Assembly (NCBI GenBank): GCA_018398765.1
Contig: JAHBMJ010000973.1
Span: 64,108-118,816 of the forward strand
Length of the DNA: 54,709 bases
Direction: 5' to 3'
Source of the DNA: Chromera velia
Lineage: Eukaryota > Sar > Chromeraceae
Below are positions 45,401 through 54,709 of this stretch, one piece after another. The notes under the pieces were generated by a model, which was not told the DNA's origin, did not search any database, and saw only the letters and a list, made by a program, of their open reading frames with translations. Positions within the stretch are counted from its first letter, which is position 1. Each line of letters starts with the position of its first letter. Made by a program: the position numbers and the translations under genes.

Positions 45401-48400
45401 CCTGCACTCACACACCGACTGGACACCTTGTCCTCTCGAACCACTGAAAAAATCGATTTGCCTTTGTGTTGAAAGAAATCGAAGACTGAGACTGACTTTC
45501 CGTTCAACGCATCCACGAGTGCGAGGAAGGACCCCCCGTTCTCCCGCTCCTCTGCCCCTTCCCCTCCAAACACCTGGAGCTCAGGGGAGTAGGAGGCACT
45601 CATCAGGCTCTCCTGGGACCCTCTGCACAAACAGGGGGAGTGGCTCGGTGGCATTATCGCAGTCAGCAAAACCATGCTTCTCAAGAAGTCAGACAGAGAG
45701 AAAGTCTCCTGCATCAACACAAGTTTCGGCGCCAGTACGGCCATACGCGTGTAGGTGCTCCTTTTTCATGCGGTCTTTCCTTGTCTTTCCCCATTCGTTC
45801 GATGCCGATGCCTCGAGAAGGAGAAGAGAAAAGGACCATGAAAGAGCAGAACTCGAATGCAGGCATGAGTTCTGCCCACTTCTCCCTGTCCTCACATACC
45901 ACTGCTGTCAAATGGTCTTGAACGACGGCACCCTGCACGATTCATGGGCCTGTTTGCTGAAACGACTAAGCTTACATACACGGCTTGTGTAGGTACGCAT
46001 TATTAGAACAACAGCTGACCTAACTCCATAGAGGTGATCCATCAGGGAGGAGTCGAACCCAGACGCCCACGCCTTCTTTTCCACCCGAAGAAATTCGTCC
46101 GCGAGAGTGGCGTCGAAGAATTTAGGCGGAAGTGCCCGCAAAGCCACCGTGAGAGTCTTCAGTTGGCCTGCAGAGAAGGGAGGAAGAAGAGGGGTGTGAG
46201 GGGTCCTCACAAAGGATTCGGTGGGAACCCAACATGATCAAAGAGCTGATTGAACGTCTTCTACCTCGCCTACGGGGCGGAGACACGCAGGGCCTTCTTG
46301 TAACTGTTGTGAAAACATTTCCCTAAGAGAAAACGCAGGTCTCCCTCCCACCGCGAGAGTTGCGGAGAAGAAGACCATCCAGGCCTTCCTGGAAGTAGAG
46401 AGAGCACAGAGATGACGCATGAGAGAAAACCTCTCTTTCATGACATTTGACTTCCTGCAAAGCTACGAGGGGGGGGCAGTGAAAACGGACAAGCAGAACG
46501 AGGAGAAGAAAGCTACTAACCAATATTCGAGACCTTTGCCCCCGAGCTCCCCCCCATTGCCTCACTAATCCATGTCCACTCTTTCACAAATCCCTCCGTC
46601 TTCATCGCCCGCAGTTCTCTACTCAAGAGGCCAAACCCCGGTGGACCTCCGTTAATGCTGCTGACTCCAATTCTCCCTCCCATATTTCTCAGAGACCTGG
46701 ACAAAGAAATTTGAGTCTCTATGGACAGAAATGTGAAGAGGAAGATGACGACCGCAAGAGACAGGTTGTACATGATGGCTGTTTTCCTGTTGCGCATTCG
46801 ATGAGCAGACAGGCTCATCAGCACCAACCGCCTGACCACAGGACGTTCCCACCAGAGGGTGCAGAACACCACGGCTCTCTCAGCCAGCTGCATGAATTCA
46901 AAATGGATGAAAGCTCATCGGAAAAAAAAATTGGAAGGCTTCTCGAATGGCGCCTATCCGCCTGCCTTTGTCTTTTGACGTCTTGCTGTCATGCAGACCA
47001 GGACTTCTTTTTCCGTTGTTCCGTTTTGAAACACCAGGAGGGAGTCAAGCAAAAACAGTGCCACAAATATTTGACATGATGGAAGCCCTCCTCTTTTTTT
47101 TGTCTGCCTGTCGGTTCTGCATACATACCCGTCCATCCATCCATCCATCCATCCATCGATCCATCCATCGAATCGACCGTGCTCCTTTCGCAGACGCTCA
47201 CGGAAGCCTCTCACTCACCTGTGACAGATTCAAGGAGAGCATGACCAGCCCCACAATCAGACCCATGAGGACAACCATGAACACCCAGAGGATCAGGGAG
47301 AGGTTCATGCTGATCAACGCAAACGGAACCAGGTAGTAGACACCAAATCCCAGCACCGCTAGCAGAAGCCCGACGGAAATCTGCAGGTTATGACGGGCAA
47401 TCAACCGTTTGCACATAGCCATACCGATCGACAGACATTTTTGCGGGCATTCACAGACACGAGGCGGGAATTCAATTTGCCCAAAGAAAGAGTCCCTCGT
47501 GCAAAAGCCGACGAGTCGTTTCTTGTGAGTTGAGCTTGAAAATCCCGATTGTATTCTCTCTGTATGTCAGGAGAGAACATGTGAGCATGGGGACCCTGTG
47601 ACCCATCTTCCTCTGTCTCACCTGTGTCTTGCTGAACGTCGGTGTCGTTCTTTCAATCTGGAAGGCCACAACATTCGTTTTTCCCCTGCAGAAAGTTACA
47701 AACAGATCGGAAATTACTACGGGATCCCAACCTAAGACAGTGTTGCTGTGCACTTTTCATGAAAATAGTGGATCATGCCCCAAAACCAAACACAAGACAG
47801 GAAGGAGGTCCCTGTATCGATTCATCACACAGTTCTTATCACAGGGTTGACGTACAAATACATCCATGTCATCGAGAAAGAAAACCCCGCAGAACGCATG
47901 CAGCCTTCTGCCACTACAGAACACAGACAGACCTGGTGGTATCGAGTGCGTCTCGAATGTTGAGGCGGAATGCTGTCAAAATTGGAAGAATCGAAGACGC
48001 GAAGGGAATCAAGAGGCCCAACACGAGGCCCACAGCTACGGAAGACGGCGCCAGCTGGTTGGACACAGGTACTCCTGTAGTGCTAGCAAAGAACCCAGAG
48101 ATGGCCACTGCGACTCCTGCTGCTATCACAAACCCCAACAAGAGAGCCGGAACAACAAAGGCCGCAGCCTGGACGATGATCAACTCGACCAGGTTTTGTC
48201 GATTGAACCCCAGCTGCACGCAGGCAGGAGAAGCCAGCATAATACGGTTTGGATCAGTGCCCGTCGCCCCGTCAGCGTGTCTGTCTAAACATCTACTTTT
48301 CTGTCTGTCCGTCTGTCTGTCTGTCTGTCTGTCTCTGTCTGTGTTCCCCTTTGGTTGTGCCCCTCTGACTCGATGTGACTGACCATTCTGAGAATGCCCA

Positions 48401-48496
48401 GTTTGTAGGTTGAGGCCTCGACGGAGATGATCAGCAGAGAGTAGATCAACACGATGCTGCATGCAGCCCACACGAACATACAAACAGACACACACA

Positions 48497-48529
<33 letters not shown>

Positions 48530-51164
48530 ATGAAGAAACCGGCAGATCGAAAGAAAAATGTCAAAGAATGTCGGGAGCCGAAAACACAGAGACATCCACG
48601 CACACATAGGGACACGTTCACAAGTTGGTACGAATTGAAATCCGCATGTCTTTGTAGTAGGATGTGATGTGTGGTAAGATTTCATTTGAAAGAAGACTCC
48701 GCTCTGTCAATCAAAAGAAGAAGGAGCCAGCCGCCCCAGGAATCGATCAACCACGGGACCGACCTGAGAAGGAACATAACGAAAAGGATCACGTTCAGAA
48801 TCAGGCCAACGAACGTGGCGGCCTGTGCGAAAGGCCTCATCCCGTCTGTGATGGGAAGACTCAGAGCGATGCCGGTGGGGCTGATCCGAGACTGCACCAT
48901 GTGTCATTCATTGCAGGAGATTAGAGCAAACTTTGGAGGATTTTAAATGCCTTCGCACAACTAAAAGAATGCTTTGGATCCCTCAAAGAAAGCCGCACGA
49001 GAGGGATTTCCCTCATTGTTCGAAAGCATAGACGTTCCTGAAGCATGAACACAATGCGTAGTGAACGAACACACTGAGACAAAAATGACCATTTTCTCTT
49101 CTCCCAGAAAGATACAAGACAGGCAGGCGGGCAGGCAGGCAGGCAGGGAGGCAGGCAGGCAGGCAGGCAGGAAGGCAGGCAGAGAGACAGACAGACATTG
49201 AAGAGAGTGGATGGATTACATACCTGTGCCCTTGCTGCAAACTGTGTAGTTCTCTTCAGAATGGTATCGTACACCGTGTCCATGTAGGCAGACAGTCTCT
49301 CGGGAGGGAAGTTCAGAAGGACCTCCGTGGAGTATTTTTCCGGTATCACTGTCAGCAGACGGTCCTTCACGTTCGGATAGGTGCTTGTCAGAATGGGAGA
49401 GAGACCGTTGGCAACTGCCTGGAGAAAGCTGCTGATCTCCATGAACACTCTGTTCCGACTTTCGTTCTCCCCAACCTTCCCCCCGCCCTCTTCAGGCATT
49501 TCATCTCCAACCAAGACGACCATCCGGACCTCACTCAAGAGAACCGAGTCGTCAATCTCACTGGATGAAGCGGAAGCTTCGGAAGCAATGGAAGCCAGAA
49601 GGTTGGGTAGGTAGAATGTCAACACAATCGGGTCTCCTTTGCTGACCCCCAGGCTGTTCATCATTTTTTTGGACAACACGGCGGTCTCCTTTGGGATGGT
49701 CCCTAGATCCCAATCCCTCCCTAGACCCATTCTAGCCTCACGACTCGAATCGATGGCCAGAATCTCCACACTCTGTGCAGACCCGCAGCCATCCGATATC
49801 GCCAGAGAGTTGTTGTGCAGCCAGGTGAGGTCTAAAGACGCGCAGTCACTGAACGCGTTCACACCGCTGACGACGATACGGGGAGACGAATATGAGAATA
49901 CGTCCGAGTCTTTGAAGTTGAAATACTGACTTTCAATTTCGGAAGGGGACCAGGTCCCTTCCCCCCCTCTCCTGAGAAGTGTGTCCACTTTTTCATAATC
50001 CAAAAAGGGGGGCGCCCGAATGAGCAGACGGTCTGTGTCTTCTACTGCCCAGTTTTGCCTGCTGCGAATGACGACATCGACTTGCCCCGTCTCGCCCTCT
50101 ACCCTGCGGATGAAAATGGCGGGAGAGTTCTGCACGACGGTGTCGATCAGAGCCGCCACGGCAATCACCAGGGTGCACGTACTCAGCCCAAGGCAGTAGG
50201 CGCATTTGTCGCGCTTGATTTCGGTGGTGGTATGGTGGAGATAGTAGCTGCACAGAAAAAGGAAGAAGATGCAGCGACAGCAAACGAGTCAGGATTGTTC
50301 AGCAGAGCAAGTGAGAAACAGAAGAAGGAGTATCCAGGAAAGAAGGAAACAACAAGACACAAATCAGAGGGCATGAGATCAAACACAGATAAAGCAAGAA
50401 AGCCTGCAAGAAAGTAAAGAAGGGCGATCGACGAATGAAGAGGAGAAATTCCAACCCCAAGTCTCTGCATGTGTCGGTTTCTCTGCCGCCTTTTCCAAGT
50501 CCCTGTTTTTCTGTCCACCTGCGTACCCCTGTGCTTGTCGCGCTTTCTCTCTTTCTATCGGCCCCTCTCTGCATTTTTGGATGTCGGTCTGTCCGCCTTC
50601 CTGTCTATCTGTCTGTCTGGCTGTCTGGCTGACTTTCTGTCTGTCTTTCTGTCGGCCTCTGTGAGTCTATTTCTGTGTGCCTTTCTGCCTGTGCATGCAT
50701 TTGCGCCCCTGGCTGCCTCGTCTTTGATACATTCAGGGCAGGTCGTCCACTGACTTGAAACGTTTTGCTCCGCGGACTCCCTGCAGAATCATAAACGAGT
50801 AAAAGCAGACGCAAAGAGAGTGATGGAAGTCGTGCAAGGGCAGTGCAGAACAATCAGACAAGCAAGGCTACACTAGCAGCTCTCCAATAAAGGTCGGCCC
50901 TCCACGCAGAAATCTGCAACCAGACTTTTTCTACCAGACAAAGTGAGTCCATTTCAAGATCCAAGTGGCTTCCCTTTGTCCACAATTCTTCTCCACATAT
51001 ATATCTTGCAAAAGAGTCGTAGGCAGACAGTCGCTGAAAGCACAGAGCCGTTTGAAGTTACCAGAACGACTTACAATCGGTTCCGAGTGCCACATGGAAT
51101 CTTCATCTCGGACCTTTCCCGAGATGGGGGGGCGTACCGAGGCGGTCGGGTTCTCTGTACTCAT
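41811..51164 (-). CDS. ABC3/FtsX-type permease, two FtsX domains, 18 exons
   Basis: Exons: 51164-51075, 51033-50935, 50780-50755 (26 bases), 50247-49224, 48891-48764, 48456-48384, 48213-47933, 47685-47622, 47380-47219, 46887-46521, 46167-46020, 45622-45425, 45196-45056, 44844-44743, 44363-44306, 44051-43915, 43359-43233 and 41948-41811, about 1120 residues. Phases agree throughout, except that the donor at 45425 is weak. The first helix follows NYYLHHTTTEIKRDKCAYCLG, then a large extracellular domain, then four helices with the FtsX pattern (TYKLGILRMLGFNRQNLVEL). Two linker helices come next. A second copy follows: a helix, a second ectodomain with PVSVPSWLRISG, then EMTVLRCIGFRKWRVV, and the typical end IPAWAYVKLPVAELARK. 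No ATP-binding domain is fused, so a separate ATPase partner or an ATP-independent role is expected at a cell or organelle membrane. Confidence 0.88.
42383..42870. repeat. Clustered GACA, GGCA and TTTC arrays in the last permease intron
   Basis: Blocks of CAGA/GACA at 42384-42413, 42454-42484, 42582-42612 and 42657-42682, TTTC at 42698-42729, and CAGA/GGCA at 42755-42860. Several blocks are followed by the same ctatatcgtcttttctt-like segment, so a larger unit (GACA array plus about 45 bases) has itself been duplicated four or five times from 42100. Confidence 0.9.
44593..44622. repeat. (CA)n microsatellite
   Basis: About 13 CA units in the intron between exons 14 and 15 of the permease gene. 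Confidence 0.9.
47130..47172. repeat. (CATC)n microsatellite
   Basis: CATC units in the intron between exons 9 and 10 of the permease gene. Confidence 0.9.
48297..48345. repeat. (TGTC)n microsatellite
   Basis: TGTC array in the intron after exon 6 of the permease. The sense direction reads GACA, the reverse of most arrays here. Confidence 0.9.
48489..48528. repeat. (CA)n microsatellite
   Basis: CA array in the intron before permease exon 6. The sense strand reads TG repeats upstream of the gctgcatgcag acceptor. Confidence 0.92.
49120..49198. repeat. (GGCA)n array with GACA end
   Basis: GGCA/GGGA units followed by GACA, in the intron after permease exon 4. The sense strand reads TGTC then TGCC. 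Confidence 0.93.
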
Positions 51165-51690
51165 CCTTGCTTGCTTGCAGGGGTCTCTCAAACTCAGTTG
51201 GTTTCTCCTCCCTTCAATGGATGCTTTCCGGCATGATCACACTTGCAACAGGTTCATTGGTGGGTAAGTGACGTGCTTTAGAGCAACCTTCGAGAAAGTA
51301 ATGCACTGATGCGTTGTCTCCAATGACGACATACACTTCATGTGCCATCGAAGAGAATGAGCTCCAACTACATACAACAATTCTGCAGGTAGACGGCCAG
51401 GGCCAGACCGGATGAGATCGTACATCTTTGCAGCGCCTGAAAGATCGACAAGTACACGCATCATCATTGTGTGCATGCGTGTTGAAACACTATGTATACA
51501 TGTTGTTCTATTAATATATATCGCGATATGCATGTTTTGCAACGTCCATCTAGATGTGCAACACATGAACAACGGTTGGTCTCCATGAAACGCGCGGCTG
51601 CTGCGGCGCTGCACTCCCCGGGCGCGCGCGGGCGCCTGTGGGCCGCTCTGGCCGCGCCGCCGCCGCCGCGCGGGCCCGCGGCCGAGCTAC
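51165..51690. promoter_or_regulatory. Divergent promoter region between permease and SDR genes
   Basis: No exon seen. Contains tgtgcatgcgtg near 51472, atatgcatgttttgcaacg near 51525 and the GC-rich island described separately. Confidence 0.45.
51590..51685. promoter_or_regulatory. GC-rich island directly upstream of a TATA box
   Basis: About 95 bases of nearly pure G+C (CGCGCGCGGGCGCC, GCCGCGCCGCCGCCGCC and GGGCCCGCGGCC words) end six bases before the TATA box of the SDR gene. Confidence 0.6.
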
Positions 51691-51698
51691 TATATAAG
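51689..51698 (+). promoter_or_regulatory. TATA box of the SDR gene
   Basis: actatataag, about 200 bases upstream of the ATG at 51891 and directly behind the GC island. Good match to TATAWAAG. Confidence 0.6.
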
Positions 51699-51890
51699 GA
51701 GACGGGAGATTCAATTTGGGGAAACTGGAGCTTGGATAGTGTAGTGTGGGAGAGGCCCGAGTCTGCACTGGCAAAGAGAGCACACTGAAAACAAGGATCC
51801 GTTCATTGGTCGAGCGAAAGCCCAGCCAGCCTGTGGTCTCTCCAGCTGAATCCGAGTTCTCCCCTCAATTGTCAGAGACAGAGATCCATC

Positions 51891-53097
51891 ATGCGTCTCC
51901 GTCTCCTCCCTCTCGCGTCTCTTCCTCTTCTTCTCTTCTGCGGCTCTCTCCTGATGAAGGAGGCAGAAGCTCTTCGAGTGCTCGTGACTGGAGCTGGAGG
52001 AAGGACAGGGAAGATTGTGCTGAGGAAACTGGCAGAGAGAGCTGACGTGGAGGCAGTGGGCCAGGTGAGTCGATCTCTCTAGGGCTGAGTTGGATGGTGG
52101 TCGTAAATGGATGCAGTTGGGGCAGTGCGGGTCGAGTATGTCGGTCTGTGGCTTTCTGGCTGGTGTATTTTGGAATGTGAAGCTTTGTGGATTTGTGTGT
52201 GTGGGGGGGCAGCAATCTGATCTTGAGGGCATGGAAGAGTGACTGAATGGAAGCGTGTTCGGTACCAGTGCTCCACGCAAGCAGGGCTCATGTGGATGAA
52301 TTCTCACCATTGGTACCGATTTTGTCGTGCAGGTAAGAAATAAAAAGAGCGCCAGGCAGCTTGAGAAGTGGTTGGGAAAGGAGGTGAAGGACTCCGTGCG
52401 AGTGGTCGAGGGCGACATTTTGAAACTAGAGTCCCTAAACGAGACGATGAAGGGATGCGATGCTGTGGTGCTGTGCACGAGCGCTGTACCAAAGCCCAAG
52501 GTGCTCTCTCTTCTCTCCGTTATTCTGTTCAACAGTGTGGTCAAGGCGTTGGGATACAAGCCGTGGCAACTCAAATTCTTGTGGAAGGGGAACGGATTTC
52601 CAAAGGAAGTGGATTATGACGGTGCAGTGAATCAAATTAATGCAGCAAAGAAAGCGGGAGTGAAGAAATTTGTGTTTTTGGGGTCCATGGGTGGGTCTCA
52701 GCCTGACAACTTTTTGAATTCTGTTGCGAAAGATCCTCAAACGGGGGAGAGGGGGGACATTCTCTTGTGGAAGCGGAAGGCCGAGAGGTATCTGATTGAA
52801 TCTGGAATTCCATACACAATTATTCACCCAGGAGGACTGGAAGACAAACCTGGGCGGGAGAGGGAAGTGTTGATTGGAGTGAATGACATTTTGCTGAAGA
52901 GAAAGTACAAAGGCATTCCTCGAGAAGATGTCGCGGAAATGTGTGTGACGAGTTTGTTCTGTGATGCTGCAAGAAACAAGGCGTTTGACATCTGCACAAA
53001 TCCTGAAGGAGAGGGGGAGGCGACGAAGGATTTTTGCTCTCTAATCGGGTCTTTGAGGGAGGCATATTCCTACGCAGGCAGTGCGGAACCGAAATAA
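51891..53097 (+). CDS. NAD(P)-binding SDR of the atypical NmrA/At5g02240-like type
   Basis: Exons 51891-52064 and 52333-53097 join in phase 0 (gtgagt...gtcgtgcag), giving 312 residues. A signal-peptide-like start (LRLLPLASLPLLLFCGSLL) precedes VLVTGAGGRTGKIVLRKL, the GxxGxxG nucleotide-binding loop of atypical SDRs. VVEGDILKLESL is the strand-3 acidic site. CDAVVLCTSA, then VDYDGAVNQINAAKKAGVKK, FVFLGSMGG and a WKRKAERYLIESGIPYTIIHPGGL segment complete the Rossmann fold, with the K in WKRKAE at the place of the YxxxK lysine. The closest known type is the plant chloroplast NAD(P)-binding protein family. A bipartite leader could mean plastid import through the ER, as in complex plastids, or secretion. 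Substrate unknown. Confidence 0.88.
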
Positions 53098-53694
53098 AGA
53101 AAAAAAGAAGAGGAATGCACCCGTACACGCACTCTATGGAAAGACAACAAAAATACAATATAGTCGACCCGCTCTTTCTCGCACGCACACGCATGCATGT
53201 ACAAACCACTCAGAAAACAAAGAGAGGTCTGTACGCGGAGGAAGAGAGACAGACAAAATGATCGAGGCCCCATGAAATGGATGGAAAGGAATCGTCTAGG
53301 AAGTAAGTAGTATTGAATGAGCACCAGAGAGAGCAGGAGTTTTTTGCTTCGGAATTCAGAATCGTTTTCAAAATTTTGAACTTCTCAATGATTCCTCTCA
53401 AACGGATCGATGTACATGCAAGAAAGGAAGGAGAGAACTGCGAAAGACCCACTGTGTTAGTAGGGAAGTAAATGACTCCGTGCTGTTTGTTGGAACTGCG
53501 AAGAAACAAATGCTGAGTCTGCTTTTGTGAAAAGCCTTGTTTGTCAGTGTGACCAGAAATTCTTTGTTGACCTGAGAAACGCCAAACAAAGATCCCCCTC
53601 ATGCAGCATCATGCAGCACAAACACTTGAATAAAACATACAGAAGCATCGAACTCTCTGCAATTGAAGTCTCCCTTCAACTGTGGATTCGTTGT

Positions 53695-53773
53695 CTGCCT
53701 GCCTGCCTGTCTGTCTGTCTGCCTCTCCCCCCTAGTCCATCCGCCCCTCTGTCTCTCCCTCTCTCCCCCCTCA

Positions 53774-53815
<42 letters not shown>

Positions 53816-53920
53816 TCTTTCTCTCTCTCTCGTGTGTCACTGCGTGTTCACTCTGTGTGTCACTCTCTCTCTCTCTCTCTCTCTCTCCGTGTGTGTGTGT
53901 GTGTGTGTGTGTGTGCCAGT
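53695..53920. repeat. TGCC/TGTC, (CT)n and (GT)n compound repeats
   Basis: Begins with TGCC/TGTC units, then long CT runs at 53778-53830 and 53863-53887, then GT at 53889-53915. Confidence 0.93.
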
Positions 53921-54187
53921 GTATGTGTGTATATCTCTTAATTATATGAATAATTGATAAATTTTATAGTAATTTTTCCAATACTAGTTCCAATATTTTT
54001 TCAAAATTGCTTACTTAAAAGACTTGGGAACTTGAAAGTAATATAAACCAAATTTAAAGCTCGTTTTAATTGAAGAAAATAAGTTTAAGTTGTTATAGAC
54101 ATGCTAAATTTACGCCTAAAGTCACGGTTACAAAGTACATTACAAGTTTACCACATACATGTGTTACTATATAAGTTATTATAGCTA

Positions 54188-54225
54188 TCGTATCGTATTG
54201 GTATCGTATCGGTATCGTATCGGAA
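54188..54225. repeat. ggtatcgtatc short tandem repeat
   Basis: Three to four overlapping copies of an approximately 11-base unit (tatcgtattgg / tatcgtatcgg). Confidence 0.8.
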
Positions 54226-54629
54226 TTTAACGTTCCAAAAAAAAGGGGTATCGTCGATAATTTTGATACTGACATAAAATTTTTAGCGTACAAGGCTAAA
54301 ACCTAGTGCAAACAGTATCATTCAAGTTCGTCAAACCAAAAACTTTTTATAAAAATCTCATGTTTTTAAAGAGTCGACTTTACTTAGAAAATGAGCTCCG
54401 AAACGTTTAGAAGGCCAAACTATAAAGGGCAGCAAACTGTTAGACTCGTTTTTATTCTGATATGTGTGTCAAAATCACCCAAATACAAGTGAATGCATAC
54501 AAAATTTATAGCAAAACACAGATATCCACATTGCTATACGTTATCAAAGCGTGACTAGAAAGAAAATGAGAATTAAATAAATTGACTTAATCGAAAATAG
54601 TGCTAAGCAAAAGAGAATGGTGTGTATCG

Positions 54630-54706
54630 CTTACGTTCATAACCTAGTGGTTAATATACAACATTAACAAACAGAAGATCATAGGTTCAATCCTCGCTAC
54701 CTGCCT
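54630..54706 (+). repeat. tRNA-like sequence with A and B boxes (SINE head or tRNA pseudogene)
   Basis: ataacctagtggttaat at 54639-54655 matches a Pol III A box (TRGYNNARNNGG type), and ggttcaatcc at 54684-54693 matches the B box GGTTCRANTCC. The spacing of about 45 bases equals that in a tRNA. The stems do not pair properly, so it is not a functional tRNA as read. It ends in cctttt at the window edge, which fits a Pol III stop. Confidence 0.5.
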
Positions 54707-54709
54707 TTT

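Larger units (their letters stand above)
53098..54637. other. 3' flank: microsatellites then AT-rich DNA
   Basis: No exon supported. Contains (CT)n/(GT)n arrays at 53700-53920 and an AT-rich block from 53935. A run of tatcg(t)/ggtatcgtatc words lies at 54188-54225. Confidence 0.5.

Noticed and set aside
46238-46441. Minus frame with KAWMVFFSATLAVGG, resembling a membrane segment of the permease
   Set aside because: Its entry phase does not fit the exon ending at 46521 (phase 1), whereas the exon at 46167 does. It is treated as intronic.

Overview
The window reads as nuclear DNA of an intron-rich microbial eukaryote, most likely a chromerid alga such as Chromera or a close relative. The evidence is GT-AG introns with conserved phases, an apicomplexan-type oocyst-wall-like Cys-module protein, an FtsX-like two-domain permease as in alveolates and stramenopiles, TATA-containing promoters, and introns packed with 4-bp microsatellites and minisatellites. 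Operons, Shine-Dalgarno sites and CRISPR arrays are absent. The lineage call is inference; eukaryotic origin is certain.

Layout. 0.1-2.8 kb (+): secreted Cys-module wall protein with an in-frame TAG before its last module. 4.5-11.7 kb (-): multi-exon membrane protein with a long acidic/Ser-rich tail, its introns full of tetranucleotide arrays. 12.7-15.9 kb (-): two-exon type II membrane glycosyltransferase with a GT-B-like half and a GT2-like half. 16.6-26.9 kb (+): a roughly 12-exon gene for a giant protein with an N-terminal RING-type finger and about 22 copies of a basic GKVARRPTGFVRG motif alternating with acidic runs. 28.2-29.6 kb: a 1.4-kb transposon-like element with inverted ends, an 11-bp target duplication and a decayed ORF. 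30.1-31.3 kb (-): a second decayed ORF. 31.9-33.6 kb (+): intronless fumarate reductase-like flavoprotein. 34.8-39.6+ kb (-): leucine-rich-repeat gene with tandem 580-bp duplications and a broken last copy. 41.8-51.2 kb (-): 18-exon ABC3/FtsX-type permease. 51.9-53.1 kb (+): two-exon secreted or plastid-directed NAD(P)-binding SDR. 53.9-54.7 kb: AT-rich DNA ending in a tRNA-like A/B-box sequence.

The genes do not form one pathway. They are independent transcription units in GC-balanced blocks separated by AT-rich blocks. Short, extremely GC-rich islands with TGCATGC words lie upstream of several of them. Exon models were built by hand from splice consensus, phase matching and protein continuity. 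The permease, the SDR, the glycosyltransferase and most of the RING/repeat gene are well supported. The 5' ends of the LRR gene and one junction in the 4.5-11.7 kb gene are not resolved.
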